NCBI GenBank assembly: GCA_044220875.1
Contig: JBGAQH010000001.1
Coordinates: forward strand, 1,178,001 to 1,242,000
Length of the DNA: 64,000 nt
Direction: 5' to 3'
Source: JAEUIT01 sp044220875
Lineage (GTDB): Bacteria > Planctomycetota > Phycisphaerae > Phycisphaerales > SM1A02
Made by a program: the position numbers and the translations under genes. Shown here in pieces: positions 17,351-25,660 of this stretch (the stretch's first letter is position 1; every line of letters starts with the position of its first letter). The notes below the pieces were generated by a model. It was not told the DNA's origin. It did no database searches and worked only from the letters and a program-made list of their open reading frames with translations.

Positions 17351-19828
17351 ATGAGCCGACTCGTCCCTGCATCCATCGCGGTCGCCGTCGTGAGCGCTTG
17401 CCTCGGGACTGTCGCATGCGGCGGGCGCATGGCGGGCGCGCGGCATCCCTCGCCGTGGCCGCCGAGCGAGCCGGTCATTGCCGTCGAGCGGAGCGCCGCG
17501 CCGACGCCGCCGTCGATCGCCGCGCACGAGCGCGACGACGGACGGTGGGACGTGACCTTCGCGCTGTCGATCGACCGCGCCCCGCAGACCGTCGTGGTCG
17601 CGGGCACCTTCAACGGCTGGTCGCGCGACGCGACCCCCATGCGACGCGGGGCCGACGGCGCCTGGACGGCGACGGCGACGCTCGCTCCGGGCACCTGGGA
17701 CTACAAGTTCGTCCTCGACGGCGCGACATGGCTGGCCGATCCCCGCAATGCGGAGACGGTGGACGACGGCAACGGCGGCCGGAACTCGCGCCTGCGGCTT
17801 GGGGCGCTGGCGAACCTGCGGCCCGGCGATACGGGTCGCGCGGTCGGTGATGGCGTTATCGTCGCCGCAGCACTGGGGCATGAGCCCGGTCGGACAATGT
17901 TCCTTCAGCACGCCAGCGACGGTTCGCGGCTCGTCCGCTACCGGACTCTTGCCGATGACGTGGAACGGGTTGATCTCCTGATGCGCGACCGCGACCCGCT
18001 TTCGATGCGGGCGGTCGTGCGCACCGCGACGTTCCAGTACTGGGAAGCGTCGGTGCCGCCGCTTCCGACCTCCATTGACTACACCTTTCGACTGCAAGAC
18101 GGAGCCCTGATCGTGCGTGATCCCGAGATCTACAGCCTCGCCGCGACGCAAGACGCGTCGGCGACCGCAGCGCGCACGCCCGACTGGGCCAAGCGGGCAA
18201 TCTGGTACCAGATCTTTCCAGAGCGATTCCGCAACGGGCGGCGCTCGAACGACCAGGCCGGCGCGCTGCCCTGGACCGGCGACTGGTACGAGCGGACCGC
18301 CGCCGAGCTCGCGGCGGGCGGCGACTTCTACGACACCGTCTACGGTCGGCGATACGGCGGCGACATCGCCGGCATCCGTGACCGCCTGCCCTACCTGAAG
18401 GACCTCGGCGTCAACGCGATCTACCTCACGCCGATCTTCCAGTCGCCCTCGCTTCACCGCTACGACGCGACCAGCTACATCCACGTCGACGAGCATCTCG
18501 GCACCAAGGGCGACTACGCCAAGGCCGAGGCGAAGGAGGATCTCCTCAACCCGAAGTCCTGGACCTGGACCGAGAGCGACAAGGAGTTTTTGGCCCTGGT
18601 GCGGGACGCGAAGGCGATGGGTTTCCGCGTCATCATCGACGGCGTCTTCAACCACGTCGGCGTGCGCTTCCCGGCCTATCTCGACGTCCTGCGGAACGGG
18701 CGGTCGTCGCGCTTCGCCGACTGGTTCTCGGTCAAGGGCTGGGACCCGGTCGAGATCGAGGGCTGGGCCGGCTTCGCGGACATGCCGGTCTTCCGCAAGA
18801 GCGACGCGGGCATGGCCTGCCGCGCGGTCGTCGACCATCTCTTCGCGATCACGCGGCGCTGGATGGATCCCAACGGCGACGGCGATCCCTCGGACGGCGT
18901 CGACGGGTGGCGCCTCGACGTTCCCAACGAGGTGCCGCTGGGGTTTTGGCGCGAGTGGCGCACGCTGGTGAAGTCGATCAACCCCGACGCCTATCTCGTC
19001 GGCGAGATCTGGCGCCGCGCCGACGAGTGGGTGGACGGCACGGTCTTCGACGCGGTGATGAACTATCCCTTCGCGGAGGCCGCGGTCGCGTGGGTCGCCA
19101 ACCGAGAGCGGCGCATCGGCGCGAGCGAGATCGACCGGCGGCTCGCCGAGCTGCGGCTGGCGTATCCGCCGGAGTCGACCTATGTCCTGCAGAACCTGCT
19201 CGACAGCCACGACACCGATCGCATCGTCTCGATGGTCTTCAACCCCGACCGCGAATACAACGCCGAGAATCGGCCGCAGGCCGGCGCGAAGGCATACCGA
19301 ACGACGAAGCCGCCGCCGTGGGCCTACGAGCAGGTGCGGCTGCTGGCGCTGCTGCAGATGACCTACGTCGGCGCGCCGATGATCTGGTACGGCGACGAGG
19401 TGGGCATGTGGGGGGCGAGTGACCCGAGCAACCGCAAGCCGATGCTCTGGAGGGATCTCGAGCCCTACGCCAAGCCGGAGGAGAACCACGTCGACGAGGC
19501 CCAGCTTTCCTACTACAGGGACGTCATCGCCCTGCGCCGCGCCTGCCCGCCGCTCAACGTCGGCAGCTTCCGCACGCTGCTCACCGACGACGTGCAGCAG
19601 GTGTGGGTCTTCGAGCGAGGCGAGGGCAGCCAGCGCGTGCTTGTCGCCCTCAACGCCGGCGAGGACGACGCGACGGTGCGCCTGCCCGTCGAGGACCGAT
19701 GGGTCGAGATCTTCGCGACCAACGGCTCGCCGCGCTTGGCGCTGGACGGCCGCTCGCCGGGCGACCGGTTTCCCAAGGTGATGGTGCCCGCGGTTGGCGG
19801 TCGGGTCTGGCGCGAGGTCGGGCCATGA
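17351..19828 (+). CDS. GH13 alpha-glucan hydrolase, secreted or lipoprotein (cyclomaltodextrinase/neopullulanase type)
   Basis: The 825-residue enzyme starts with a signal peptide ending in TVACGG, a weak lipobox. An E-set/CBM48-like domain follows at about 66-131 (VVVAGTFNGWSRD, WDYKFVLDG), then a second beta domain and the GH13 barrel. Catalytic regions are complete: VIIDGVFNHVG, GWRLDVPNEV with nucleophile Asp523, LVGEIW with acid/base Glu552, and LLDSHDTDRI with Asp621. The domain order fits enzymes that cut linear or cyclic maltodextrins outside the cytoplasm, feeding the divergent importer. It overlaps malQ by ATGA. Confidence 0.87.
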   Translation: MSRLVPASIAVAVVSACLGTVACGGRMAGARHPSPWPPSEPVIAVERSAAPTPPSIAAHERDDGRWDVTFALSIDRAPQTVVVAGTFNGWSRDATPMRRGADGAWTATATLAPGTWDYKFVLDGATWLADPRNAETVDDGNGGRNSRLRLGALANLRPGDTGRAVGDGVIVAAALGHEPGRTMFLQHASDGSRLVRYRTLADDVERVDLLMRDRDPLSMRAVVRTATFQYWEASVPPLPTSIDYTFRLQDGALIVRDPEIYSLAATQDASATAARTPDWAKRAIWYQIFPERFRNGRRSNDQAGALPWTGDWYERTAAELAAGGDFYDTVYGRRYGGDIAGIRDRLPYLKDLGVNAIYLTPIFQSPSLHRYDATSYIHVDEHLGTKGDYAKAEAKEDLLNPKSWTWTESDKEFLALVRDAKAMGFRVIIDGVFNHVGVRFPAYLDVLRNGRSSRFADWFSVKGWDPVEIEGWAGFADMPVFRKSDAGMACRAVVDHLFAITRRWMDPNGDGDPSDGVDGWRLDVPNEVPLGFWREWRTLVKSINPDAYLVGEIWRRADEWVDGTVFDAVMNYPFAEAAVAWVANRERRIGASEIDRRLAELRLAYPPESTYVLQNLLDSHDTDRIVSMVFNPDREYNAENRPQAGAKAYRTTKPPPWAYEQVRLLALLQMTYVGAPMIWYGDEVGMWGASDPSNRKPMLWRDLEPYAKPEENHVDEAQLSYYRDVIALRRACPPLNVGSFRTLLTDDVQQVWVFERGEGSQRVLVALNAGEDDATVRLPVEDRWVEIFATNGSPRLALDGRSPGDRFPKVMVPAVGGRVWREVGP

Positions 19829-21297
19829 GCCGCTCCGCCGGTCGGGCGCGACCGAAGGGCGCCGAGCCGCCGGCGATCCATCCGCTGCTGACCCGGCGGG
19901 CAAGCGGCATTCTCCTGCACCTCTCGTCGGTGCCCGGCCCGCATGGCATCGGGGATCTCGGGGCCGGCGCCCGCGCGACCGTCGCGTGGCTCGCGGCGGC
20001 GGGCCAGCGCTTCTGGCAGATGCTGCCGGTGAATCCGATCGGGGCAGGGGACTCGCCGTACTCCTCGCTCAGCGCCTTTGCGGGCGAGCCGCTCTTCGTC
20101 TCGCTCGGGGATCTCGTCGACGAGGGATGGCTGCCGCGGGGCGCGACGCGGGCGCCGGCCGCGCTTGGCCGCGGCGCCACGCGCTACGAAGCGGCCCGGG
20201 CGTTCAAGATGCCGAGGCTCCTCGCCGCGTACGCGGCCTTCTGCGACGCCGACGGCGAGCGCCGCGCCGACTACCGGGCGTTCCTTCGCGCCAACGTCGC
20301 ATGGCTCGACGCGTGGTGCGAATACGCCGCCGGGCGCGACGGCGGCGTCGAGGGCTTCCACGCCTTCGTCCAGTTCTGCTTCGACCGCCAGTGGTCGCGG
20401 CTCCGCGCCTTCGCCCGCGAGCGCGGAGTGCTCCTGATCGGCGACGTGCCGATCTTCGTCGGTCTCGACAGCGCCGACGTGGCCACGCGGCCCGAGCTCT
20501 TCCGCCTCCGCGCCGACGGCAGGCCCGAGGTCCTCACCGGCGTGCCCCCCGACTGCTTCTCGAGGACCGGCCAGCTCTGGGGCCAGCCGCACTACCGCTG
20601 GGCCGAACATCGCCGGACGAGGTTCTCGTGGTGGGTCGAGCGCTTCCGCCGCGCCGCGGCCCTCTTCGACCTCGTGCGCATCGACCACTTCATCGGCTTC
20701 CACAACGCATACGAGGTGCCGGGCGGCGCGAAGGACGCGCGGCGCGGCGAATGGCGGCCAACGCCCGGCGCCGAACTCCTCGCCGCCGTGAACGACGCGT
20801 TAGGTTCGCTGCCCCTGATCGCGGAGGACCTGGGGCTGGTCACGCCGGAGGTCCATGCCCTCCGTGACCGCTTCGGTCTGCCGGGCATGCGCATCGTCCA
20901 GAACGGATTCCACGACGAAGGGTCCGGTGACCTGCCCTGTCGCCACCCGGTCCACTGCGTCGCATATCCCGGCACGCACGACAACGAGGTGATCACCGGG
21001 TGGTGGCGTTCGATCCGGGCTGACGTTCGGGCCCGATTCCGCCGATACGTCGGAGCGACGCGCGAAAGCGTGCCGCAATCGATGCTCCGGGCCTCGATGC
21101 AGTCGCCGGCCGCGATCACGATCGTCCAGCTTCAGGACGCACTCGGTCTCGCGCCGTCCACCCGCATGAACTTGCCCGGAACCCCGCGCGGCAACTGGAC
21201 ATGGCGCGCGGAATCCGCGATCTTCACATCCCCCGCCGCACGTCGCCTCCGTTCCGTGACGGCCGCGACCGCCCGGCTTCCCGACTCCGTGCGCTGA
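19825..21297 (+). CDS. malQ: 4-alpha-glucanotransferase (amylomaltase, GH77)
   Basis: The 490-residue protein shows the GH77 landmarks: HLSSVPGPHGIGDLG and QMLPVNPIGAGDSPYS at the start, FDLVRIDHFIGF with nucleophile Asp287, LIAEDLGLVTPEV with Glu334, and GTHDNEVITGWW with Asp386. It transfers alpha-1,4-glucan segments between maltodextrins in the cytoplasm, yielding glucose and longer chains for phosphorylase. It overlaps the GH13 gene by ATGA and precedes the phosphorylase by 26 bases. Confidence 0.93.
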   Translation: MSRSAGRARPKGAEPPAIHPLLTRRASGILLHLSSVPGPHGIGDLGAGARATVAWLAAAGQRFWQMLPVNPIGAGDSPYSSLSAFAGEPLFVSLGDLVDEGWLPRGATRAPAALGRGATRYEAARAFKMPRLLAAYAAFCDADGERRADYRAFLRANVAWLDAWCEYAAGRDGGVEGFHAFVQFCFDRQWSRLRAFARERGVLLIGDVPIFVGLDSADVATRPELFRLRADGRPEVLTGVPPDCFSRTGQLWGQPHYRWAEHRRTRFSWWVERFRRAAALFDLVRIDHFIGFHNAYEVPGGAKDARRGEWRPTPGAELLAAVNDALGSLPLIAEDLGLVTPEVHALRDRFGLPGMRIVQNGFHDEGSGDLPCRHPVHCVAYPGTHDNEVITGWWRSIRADVRARFRRYVGATRESVPQSMLRASMQSPAAITIVQLQDALGLAPSTRMNLPGTPRGNWTWRAESAIFTSPAARRLRSVTAATARLPDSVR

Positions 21298-21323
21298 ACG
21301 GCGCACGCAGGAACCCGCCAGCC

Positions 21324-23459
21324 ATGCCGGCCACCACTCTCGCGCCAGCGTCCGCCGCCCTCGCCCCGAGCACCGTTCGCGAGCGACTGCGCGAACTGGC
21401 CATGAACCTGTGGTGGACGTGGAACGAGATTGCCCAGCGGCCCTTCGCGGCCCTCGATCCGGTGCTGTGGGAGGCGACCAAGCGCTGTCCGATCCGGACG
21501 CTCGACCTCGTCGACGACGCTCGCGTCTCCGCCGCCGGCGGCGACCCGTGCTTCCTCGCCTCGCTCGAGGACGCCCACGTCGCCATGGTGGCCGCCATGG
21601 AGCGCAAGCCCTGGTTCGCGCGGACCGCGAAGCCGAAGGAACGGACCATGAAGGTCGCGTACTTCTGCTCGGAGTTCGCGATCCACGAGAGCATCCAGCA
21701 GTACTCCGGCGGACTCGGCGTCCTCGCCGGCGACCACGTGAAGAGCGCCTCGGATCTCGGCCTTCCCTTCGTCGGCGTCGGGCTCCTCTATCGCCACGGC
21801 TATTACATCCAGGAGTTCACCGGCGCCGGTGACACGCGCGTCCTCTATCCGCGCTACGACTTCCGCATGCTGCCGATCACCTCGACCGGCGTGCGCATCC
21901 GCGTGCCGATCGCGGGACGCGACGTCGAGGCCCGCATCTGGCGGCAGCAGGTCGGGCGCGTGCCGCTCTTCCTGCTCGACACCGACCTGCCCTCGAACCA
22001 CGTCGATGACCGGATCCTCACCGAGGGCCTCTACAAGGGCGAGCCCGATCTCCGCATGCGGCAGCAGATGCTGCTGGGCGTCGGCGGAACGATGGCCCTC
22101 GCCGCGCTCAAGGAGCCGATCACCGTCTTCCACCTCAACGAGGGCCATGCGGCGTTCTGCTGCGTCGAGCGCCTCGCCCGATTCGTCGAGGGCGGCATGC
22201 CGCTGCAGGAGGCGACCGCGCGGGTGCGGGCGTCGACCGTGTTCACGACGCACACGCCCGTGCCGGCGGGCCACGACCGCTACGACGCAGGCTCGGTGGC
22301 GCACGGGCTGCAGTCGATCCTCGATCGCGTCGGCCTCGACGCCGAGCAGTTCGCCGACCTCGGGCGCGAGCGGCCGGGCGACCGTTCGGAGAACTTCTGC
22401 ATGACGGTGCTCGCCCTTCGCCACGCGGCCCAGGTGAACGGCGTCGCGGCGCTGCACGGGCGGGTGAGCCGCGAGATGTGGAAGGGGATCTACGGCACCG
22501 CCAACGCGAAGGACGTGCCGATCGGCCACGTCACGAACGGCGTGCATCCGCGCACGTGGATCCATCCCGAGGCGGAATCCTTCTGGCGACGGCACATCGG
22601 GCTTGATCTCGATGACGCGACGCCGGCGGTGAGCCGCTGGGCCGAGGCCAAGGACGCGCCGCCGGAGGAGTTCTGGCAGTTGCGCACCTCGCTGCGCCGC
22701 CAGCTGGTGCATTTCATCCGCGAGCGGTCGATTCACGCCTCGCAGCGCCGCGGCGACGGCGCCGAGGACATCGGGGCCGCGGTCTCGATCTTCCGCGACG
22801 ATGCCCTTACCCTCGGCTTCGCCCGGCGATTCGCGACCTACAAGCGTGCGCCGCTCATCTTCCGCGACATGAAGCGGCTGCGCGGCCTGCTCGCCGACGA
22901 CGAGCGTCCCGTCCAGATCGTCTTCGCCGGCAAGGCCCATCCGCGCGACCGGGGCGGACAGGATTTCGCGCGGCAGATCTTCCAGATGACCCAGGCCGAG
23001 GGACTGCGCGGCAAGGTCGTCCTCATCGAGGAGTACGACATGCGCGTGGGCCGGGCCCTTGTCTCCGGCTGCGACGTCTGGCTCAACAACCCGATCCGTC
23101 CCTATGAGGCCAGCGGCACGAGCGGCATGAAGCCGCCGATGCATGGCGGCATCAACTGCTCGATCCTCGACGGCTGGTGGCCGGAGGGATACGACGGCAA
23201 GAACGGTTGGGCGATCGGCGACGAGAGCGAGAACGAGACCGACCCAGCGAAGCGCGACGCCCGCGACGCCGAGAGTCTCTACGACCTGCTTGAGTACGAG
23301 ATCATCCCCGAGTTCTACGACCGAAACCGCAAGGGGCTTCCCACCAAGTGGATTCGCAGGGCCCTGCGGAGCGCCTCGACCGTGCCGAGCGTCTTCAACA
23401 CCCACCGCATGGTTGGGGACTACCTGACGAAGTACTACGTCCCGGCCCACATCAGCTGA
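21324..23459 (+). CDS. glgP: Alpha-glucan (maltodextrin/glycogen) phosphorylase, short GT35 type
   Basis: The 711-residue product belongs to the shorter alpha-glucan phosphorylase subfamily: MNLWWTWNEIAQRPF, YFCSEFAIHESIQQYSGGLG, VFHLNEGHAAF and FTTHTPVPAGHD. The pyridoxal-phosphate lysine is Lys603 in ASGTSGMKPPMHGG. It removes glucose 1-phosphate from the non-reducing end of alpha-1,4-glucans in the cytoplasm. It is the third gene of the amylolytic operon, so extracellular cleavage, import, chain remodelling and phosphorolysis are all encoded together. Confidence 0.93.
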   Translation: MPATTLAPASAALAPSTVRERLRELAMNLWWTWNEIAQRPFAALDPVLWEATKRCPIRTLDLVDDARVSAAGGDPCFLASLEDAHVAMVAAMERKPWFARTAKPKERTMKVAYFCSEFAIHESIQQYSGGLGVLAGDHVKSASDLGLPFVGVGLLYRHGYYIQEFTGAGDTRVLYPRYDFRMLPITSTGVRIRVPIAGRDVEARIWRQQVGRVPLFLLDTDLPSNHVDDRILTEGLYKGEPDLRMRQQMLLGVGGTMALAALKEPITVFHLNEGHAAFCCVERLARFVEGGMPLQEATARVRASTVFTTHTPVPAGHDRYDAGSVAHGLQSILDRVGLDAEQFADLGRERPGDRSENFCMTVLALRHAAQVNGVAALHGRVSREMWKGIYGTANAKDVPIGHVTNGVHPRTWIHPEAESFWRRHIGLDLDDATPAVSRWAEAKDAPPEEFWQLRTSLRRQLVHFIRERSIHASQRRGDGAEDIGAAVSIFRDDALTLGFARRFATYKRAPLIFRDMKRLRGLLADDERPVQIVFAGKAHPRDRGGQDFARQIFQMTQAEGLRGKVVLIEEYDMRVGRALVSGCDVWLNNPIRPYEASGTSGMKPPMHGGINCSILDGWWPEGYDGKNGWAIGDESENETDPAKRDARDAESLYDLLEYEIIPEFYDRNRKGLPTKWIRRALRSASTVPSVFNTHRMVGDYLTKYYVPAHIS

Positions 23460-23558
23460 AGTCGCGTACGGTATTCTCCGCATCGCCCGCGGGCCCGCCT
23501 CTGGCGCCCGAGGGTTCGATCTCTCATTCCCCGCGATTCCGCTCCCACGATTCCACCG

Positions 23559-24242
23559 ATGGCCACACTCGCCCTTCGATCCATGGCGCTTCCCGCCGCA
23601 CTTCGTTCGCTCGTCATCGCCGTCTTCGGCCTCCTCTCCCTCCTCGCCCTCACCGGCTGTGAGCAGTCGATGATCACGCGGTCGAACGAGGCCGCCGCGG
23701 TCCTCCGCGACTTCTCGCTCGGCGACGCCAAGATCCCGGCCGAAGCGATGGCGCGGGCCCAGGCCATCGCGATCCTCCGCGAGGGCGAGGGCGGCGTGGT
23801 GGTCACCGGCGGCGGCGGCAAGGGCGTGATGGTGCATCGGACCGCGAAGGGCTGGTCGGCGCCGATCGCCCTCGACAGCGCCACCGGCTCGGTCGGCGCC
23901 CAGATCGGCGGGCAGGGGCGCGACATCGTGATGCTCTTCCGCAGCCAGGCGGAGGTTGACCGCGTGATCCGCGAGGACGGCTACTCGCTCGCCGACGCGA
24001 GCGCCACGGCGGGACCGGTCGGCGACGGCGCCAAGCAGGACGACAACCCGGTGCAGACCTACGTGCGCGTCGCGGGCCTCTTCGCCGGCGCCCGCATCGG
24101 CGGCGTGAAGTTCCTCGTGAACAGCCAGGTCAACCACGAGACCTACGGCATGCGCTGGTCCACCGAGGAGATCCTCGCCGGCAAGGTCGAGCGGCCCCTC
24201 GGCGCGGGCGATCTCTACAAGCTCCTTCCGAACGCCCACTGA
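23559..24242 (+). CDS. SYLF-domain (Ysc84-like) lipoprotein
   Basis: A lipoprotein signal (LLSLLALTGC, Cys34) precedes a SYLF/Ysc84-type domain (AILREGEGGVVVTGGGGKGV, WSAPIALDSATGSVGAQIGG, DIVMLFRSQAEVD, RIGGVKFLVNSQVN). In other organisms this domain binds lipids; bacterial roles are not settled. The 227-residue protein is probably on the periplasmic face of a membrane. It lies 100 bases after the phosphorylase gene and is likely expressed separately. Confidence 0.8.
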   Translation: MATLALRSMALPAALRSLVIAVFGLLSLLALTGCEQSMITRSNEAAAVLRDFSLGDAKIPAEAMARAQAIAILREGEGGVVVTGGGGKGVMVHRTAKGWSAPIALDSATGSVGAQIGGQGRDIVMLFRSQAEVDRVIREDGYSLADASATAGPVGDGAKQDDNPVQTYVRVAGLFAGARIGGVKFLVNSQVNHETYGMRWSTEEILAGKVERPLGAGDLYKLLPNAH

Positions 24243-24266
24243 CGGCCTGACGAATGCCCGTCGCGC

Positions 24267-25514
24267 TCAGGCCGGGAGCGGCCTGATCCACTCCTGGCCG
24301 GCGATCCGCTCGATCGCGTCGCCGAACGCCTCGCGGCGCCAGTTGCTCTCGGCAAAGAGCGGCGGCGGTGCCTCGCCGCGGGCGACGGCGGCCAGCGTCT
24401 CGCGGACGAAGCGCTCAAGTTCGCCGCGGGTCGTCGTGAGCTGCGGGGCGATGGCGTTGGCCTCGGAGAGGCGCTGCGACTCGGCCAGCATCGCGTCGAT
24501 CGCGACGCGCAGCGTCGGGTCGTCCTCGCGGCGCTTCCGCACCGCGAACCACTGCACCATTTCGCTTGGATTGTCGGCAATCGCCGCAAGCAGCAGATCG
24601 CCGTGCCGGGCGACAATGGGGCGCGGCATGCCGCGCAGCGCCGAGATCGCTGCCCGGCTGTCGGGGCGCGAGCGGACCATCTCGAGGAGCGCGCCGTCCG
24701 GAATGGTCGAACGGTGCGGCATGTTCTCGAGCTGGGCGATCGCGTCGCGGGCGTTGCAGAGGGCGACGAGCAGGCGCTCCTGGGCCTCGGTCAGGTCGTA
24801 GCCGCGGCTCGCCCGACGGGCGTGGCCGTGGGCGTCAAAGAGGTGCGGGTCGCCGAGCCGGGCGAGCGTCTCCTGGGCGGCCCACGCCAGGCGATTTCGC
24901 TCGCGCAGCTCGCCCCCGAGCAACTCCCAGATGAGCGGCAGGTACCGAACGTCGTCGGCGGCGTAGTGAAGCTGCGACGCGGTGAGCGGCCGCGCGTCCC
25001 AGTCGGTGAAGGTGTGCCCCTTGGGCAGCGCGAACTGCAGGTAGCGGTCGATGAGCTTGGCCAGCGACGAGGGATAGGGCATCCCGAGAAAGCCCGCGGC
25101 AACCTGCACGTCGATGATGTTCTCGGGCGCCCGCTGGATCGCGCGGCGCACCGGCGAAAGGTCACTGGCTCCGGCATGCACGATGGTCATCACCGACGGA
25201 TCGCCGACGAGGCGCCAGAGCGGCCCGAGGTCGCCGATGGCGAAGGGATCGACCAGTCCGATGCGCTCCCGCGACGCGAGCTGGATCAGGCAGGTGCGTG
25301 GGAGATAGGCGACCTCGCCGATGAACTCCGTGTCGAAGGCGAAACAGCCGTCGGCGCGGAGGAGGTCGAGAAAGGTCCCGAGGGAGGCGTCGTCGACGAT
25401 GAACGTCGCCTCACCCGCCGGAACGCCGGGACGGTCAAGCGGCGCCGGATGGTCTTGGGTGCCCTCGTGGGCAGCGTGGTGCTGCTTTGACCGTTGTCGC
25501 CGACGAAACGTCAT
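24267..25514 (-). CDS. rnd: Ribonuclease D
   Basis: The 415-residue protein has the DEDDy exonuclease motifs FDTEFIGE (Asp61, Glu63), IVHAGASDLSPV and HYAADDVRYLP, followed by HRDC-like helices (EAQERLLVALCNARDAIA and a second unit). It trims tRNA and other stable RNA 3' ends with two metal ions. ATG 25514 is used; the reading frame extends a few codons further upstream without homologous sequence. It runs convergently to the SYLF lipoprotein gene. Confidence 0.88.
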   Translation of the reverse strand: MTFRRRQRSKQHHAAHEGTQDHPAPLDRPGVPAGEATFIVDDASLGTFLDLLRADGCFAFDTEFIGEVAYLPRTCLIQLASRERIGLVDPFAIGDLGPLWRLVGDPSVMTIVHAGASDLSPVRRAIQRAPENIIDVQVAAGFLGMPYPSSLAKLIDRYLQFALPKGHTFTDWDARPLTASQLHYAADDVRYLPLIWELLGGELRERNRLAWAAQETLARLGDPHLFDAHGHARRASRGYDLTEAQERLLVALCNARDAIAQLENMPHRSTIPDGALLEMVRSRPDSRAAISALRGMPRPIVARHGDLLLAAIADNPSEMVQWFAVRKRREDDPTLRVAIDAMLAESQRLSEANAIAPQLTTTRGELERFVRETLAAVARGEAPPPLFAESNWRREAFGDAIERIAGQEWIRPLPA

Positions 25515-25660
25515 GGACGGGGCACGATACACGGAGCCGCATCGCCGGTGGGCGAAGGGAACGCATTGCCCGGCGCGGCGTGGTGCGCAATCGGTGGGAA
25601 CCTTCCTTGAATGAAGCCCGCTTCAGGCAGATGATGAGGGCCGTGCCAATGGGCGCCACG

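Noticed and set aside
21132..24239. Very long open frame opposite malQ/glgP/SYLF genes, and similar long frames opposite other genes
   Set aside because: They are antisense shadows caused by high third-position GC, have no recognisable domains, and lie over well-identified genes.
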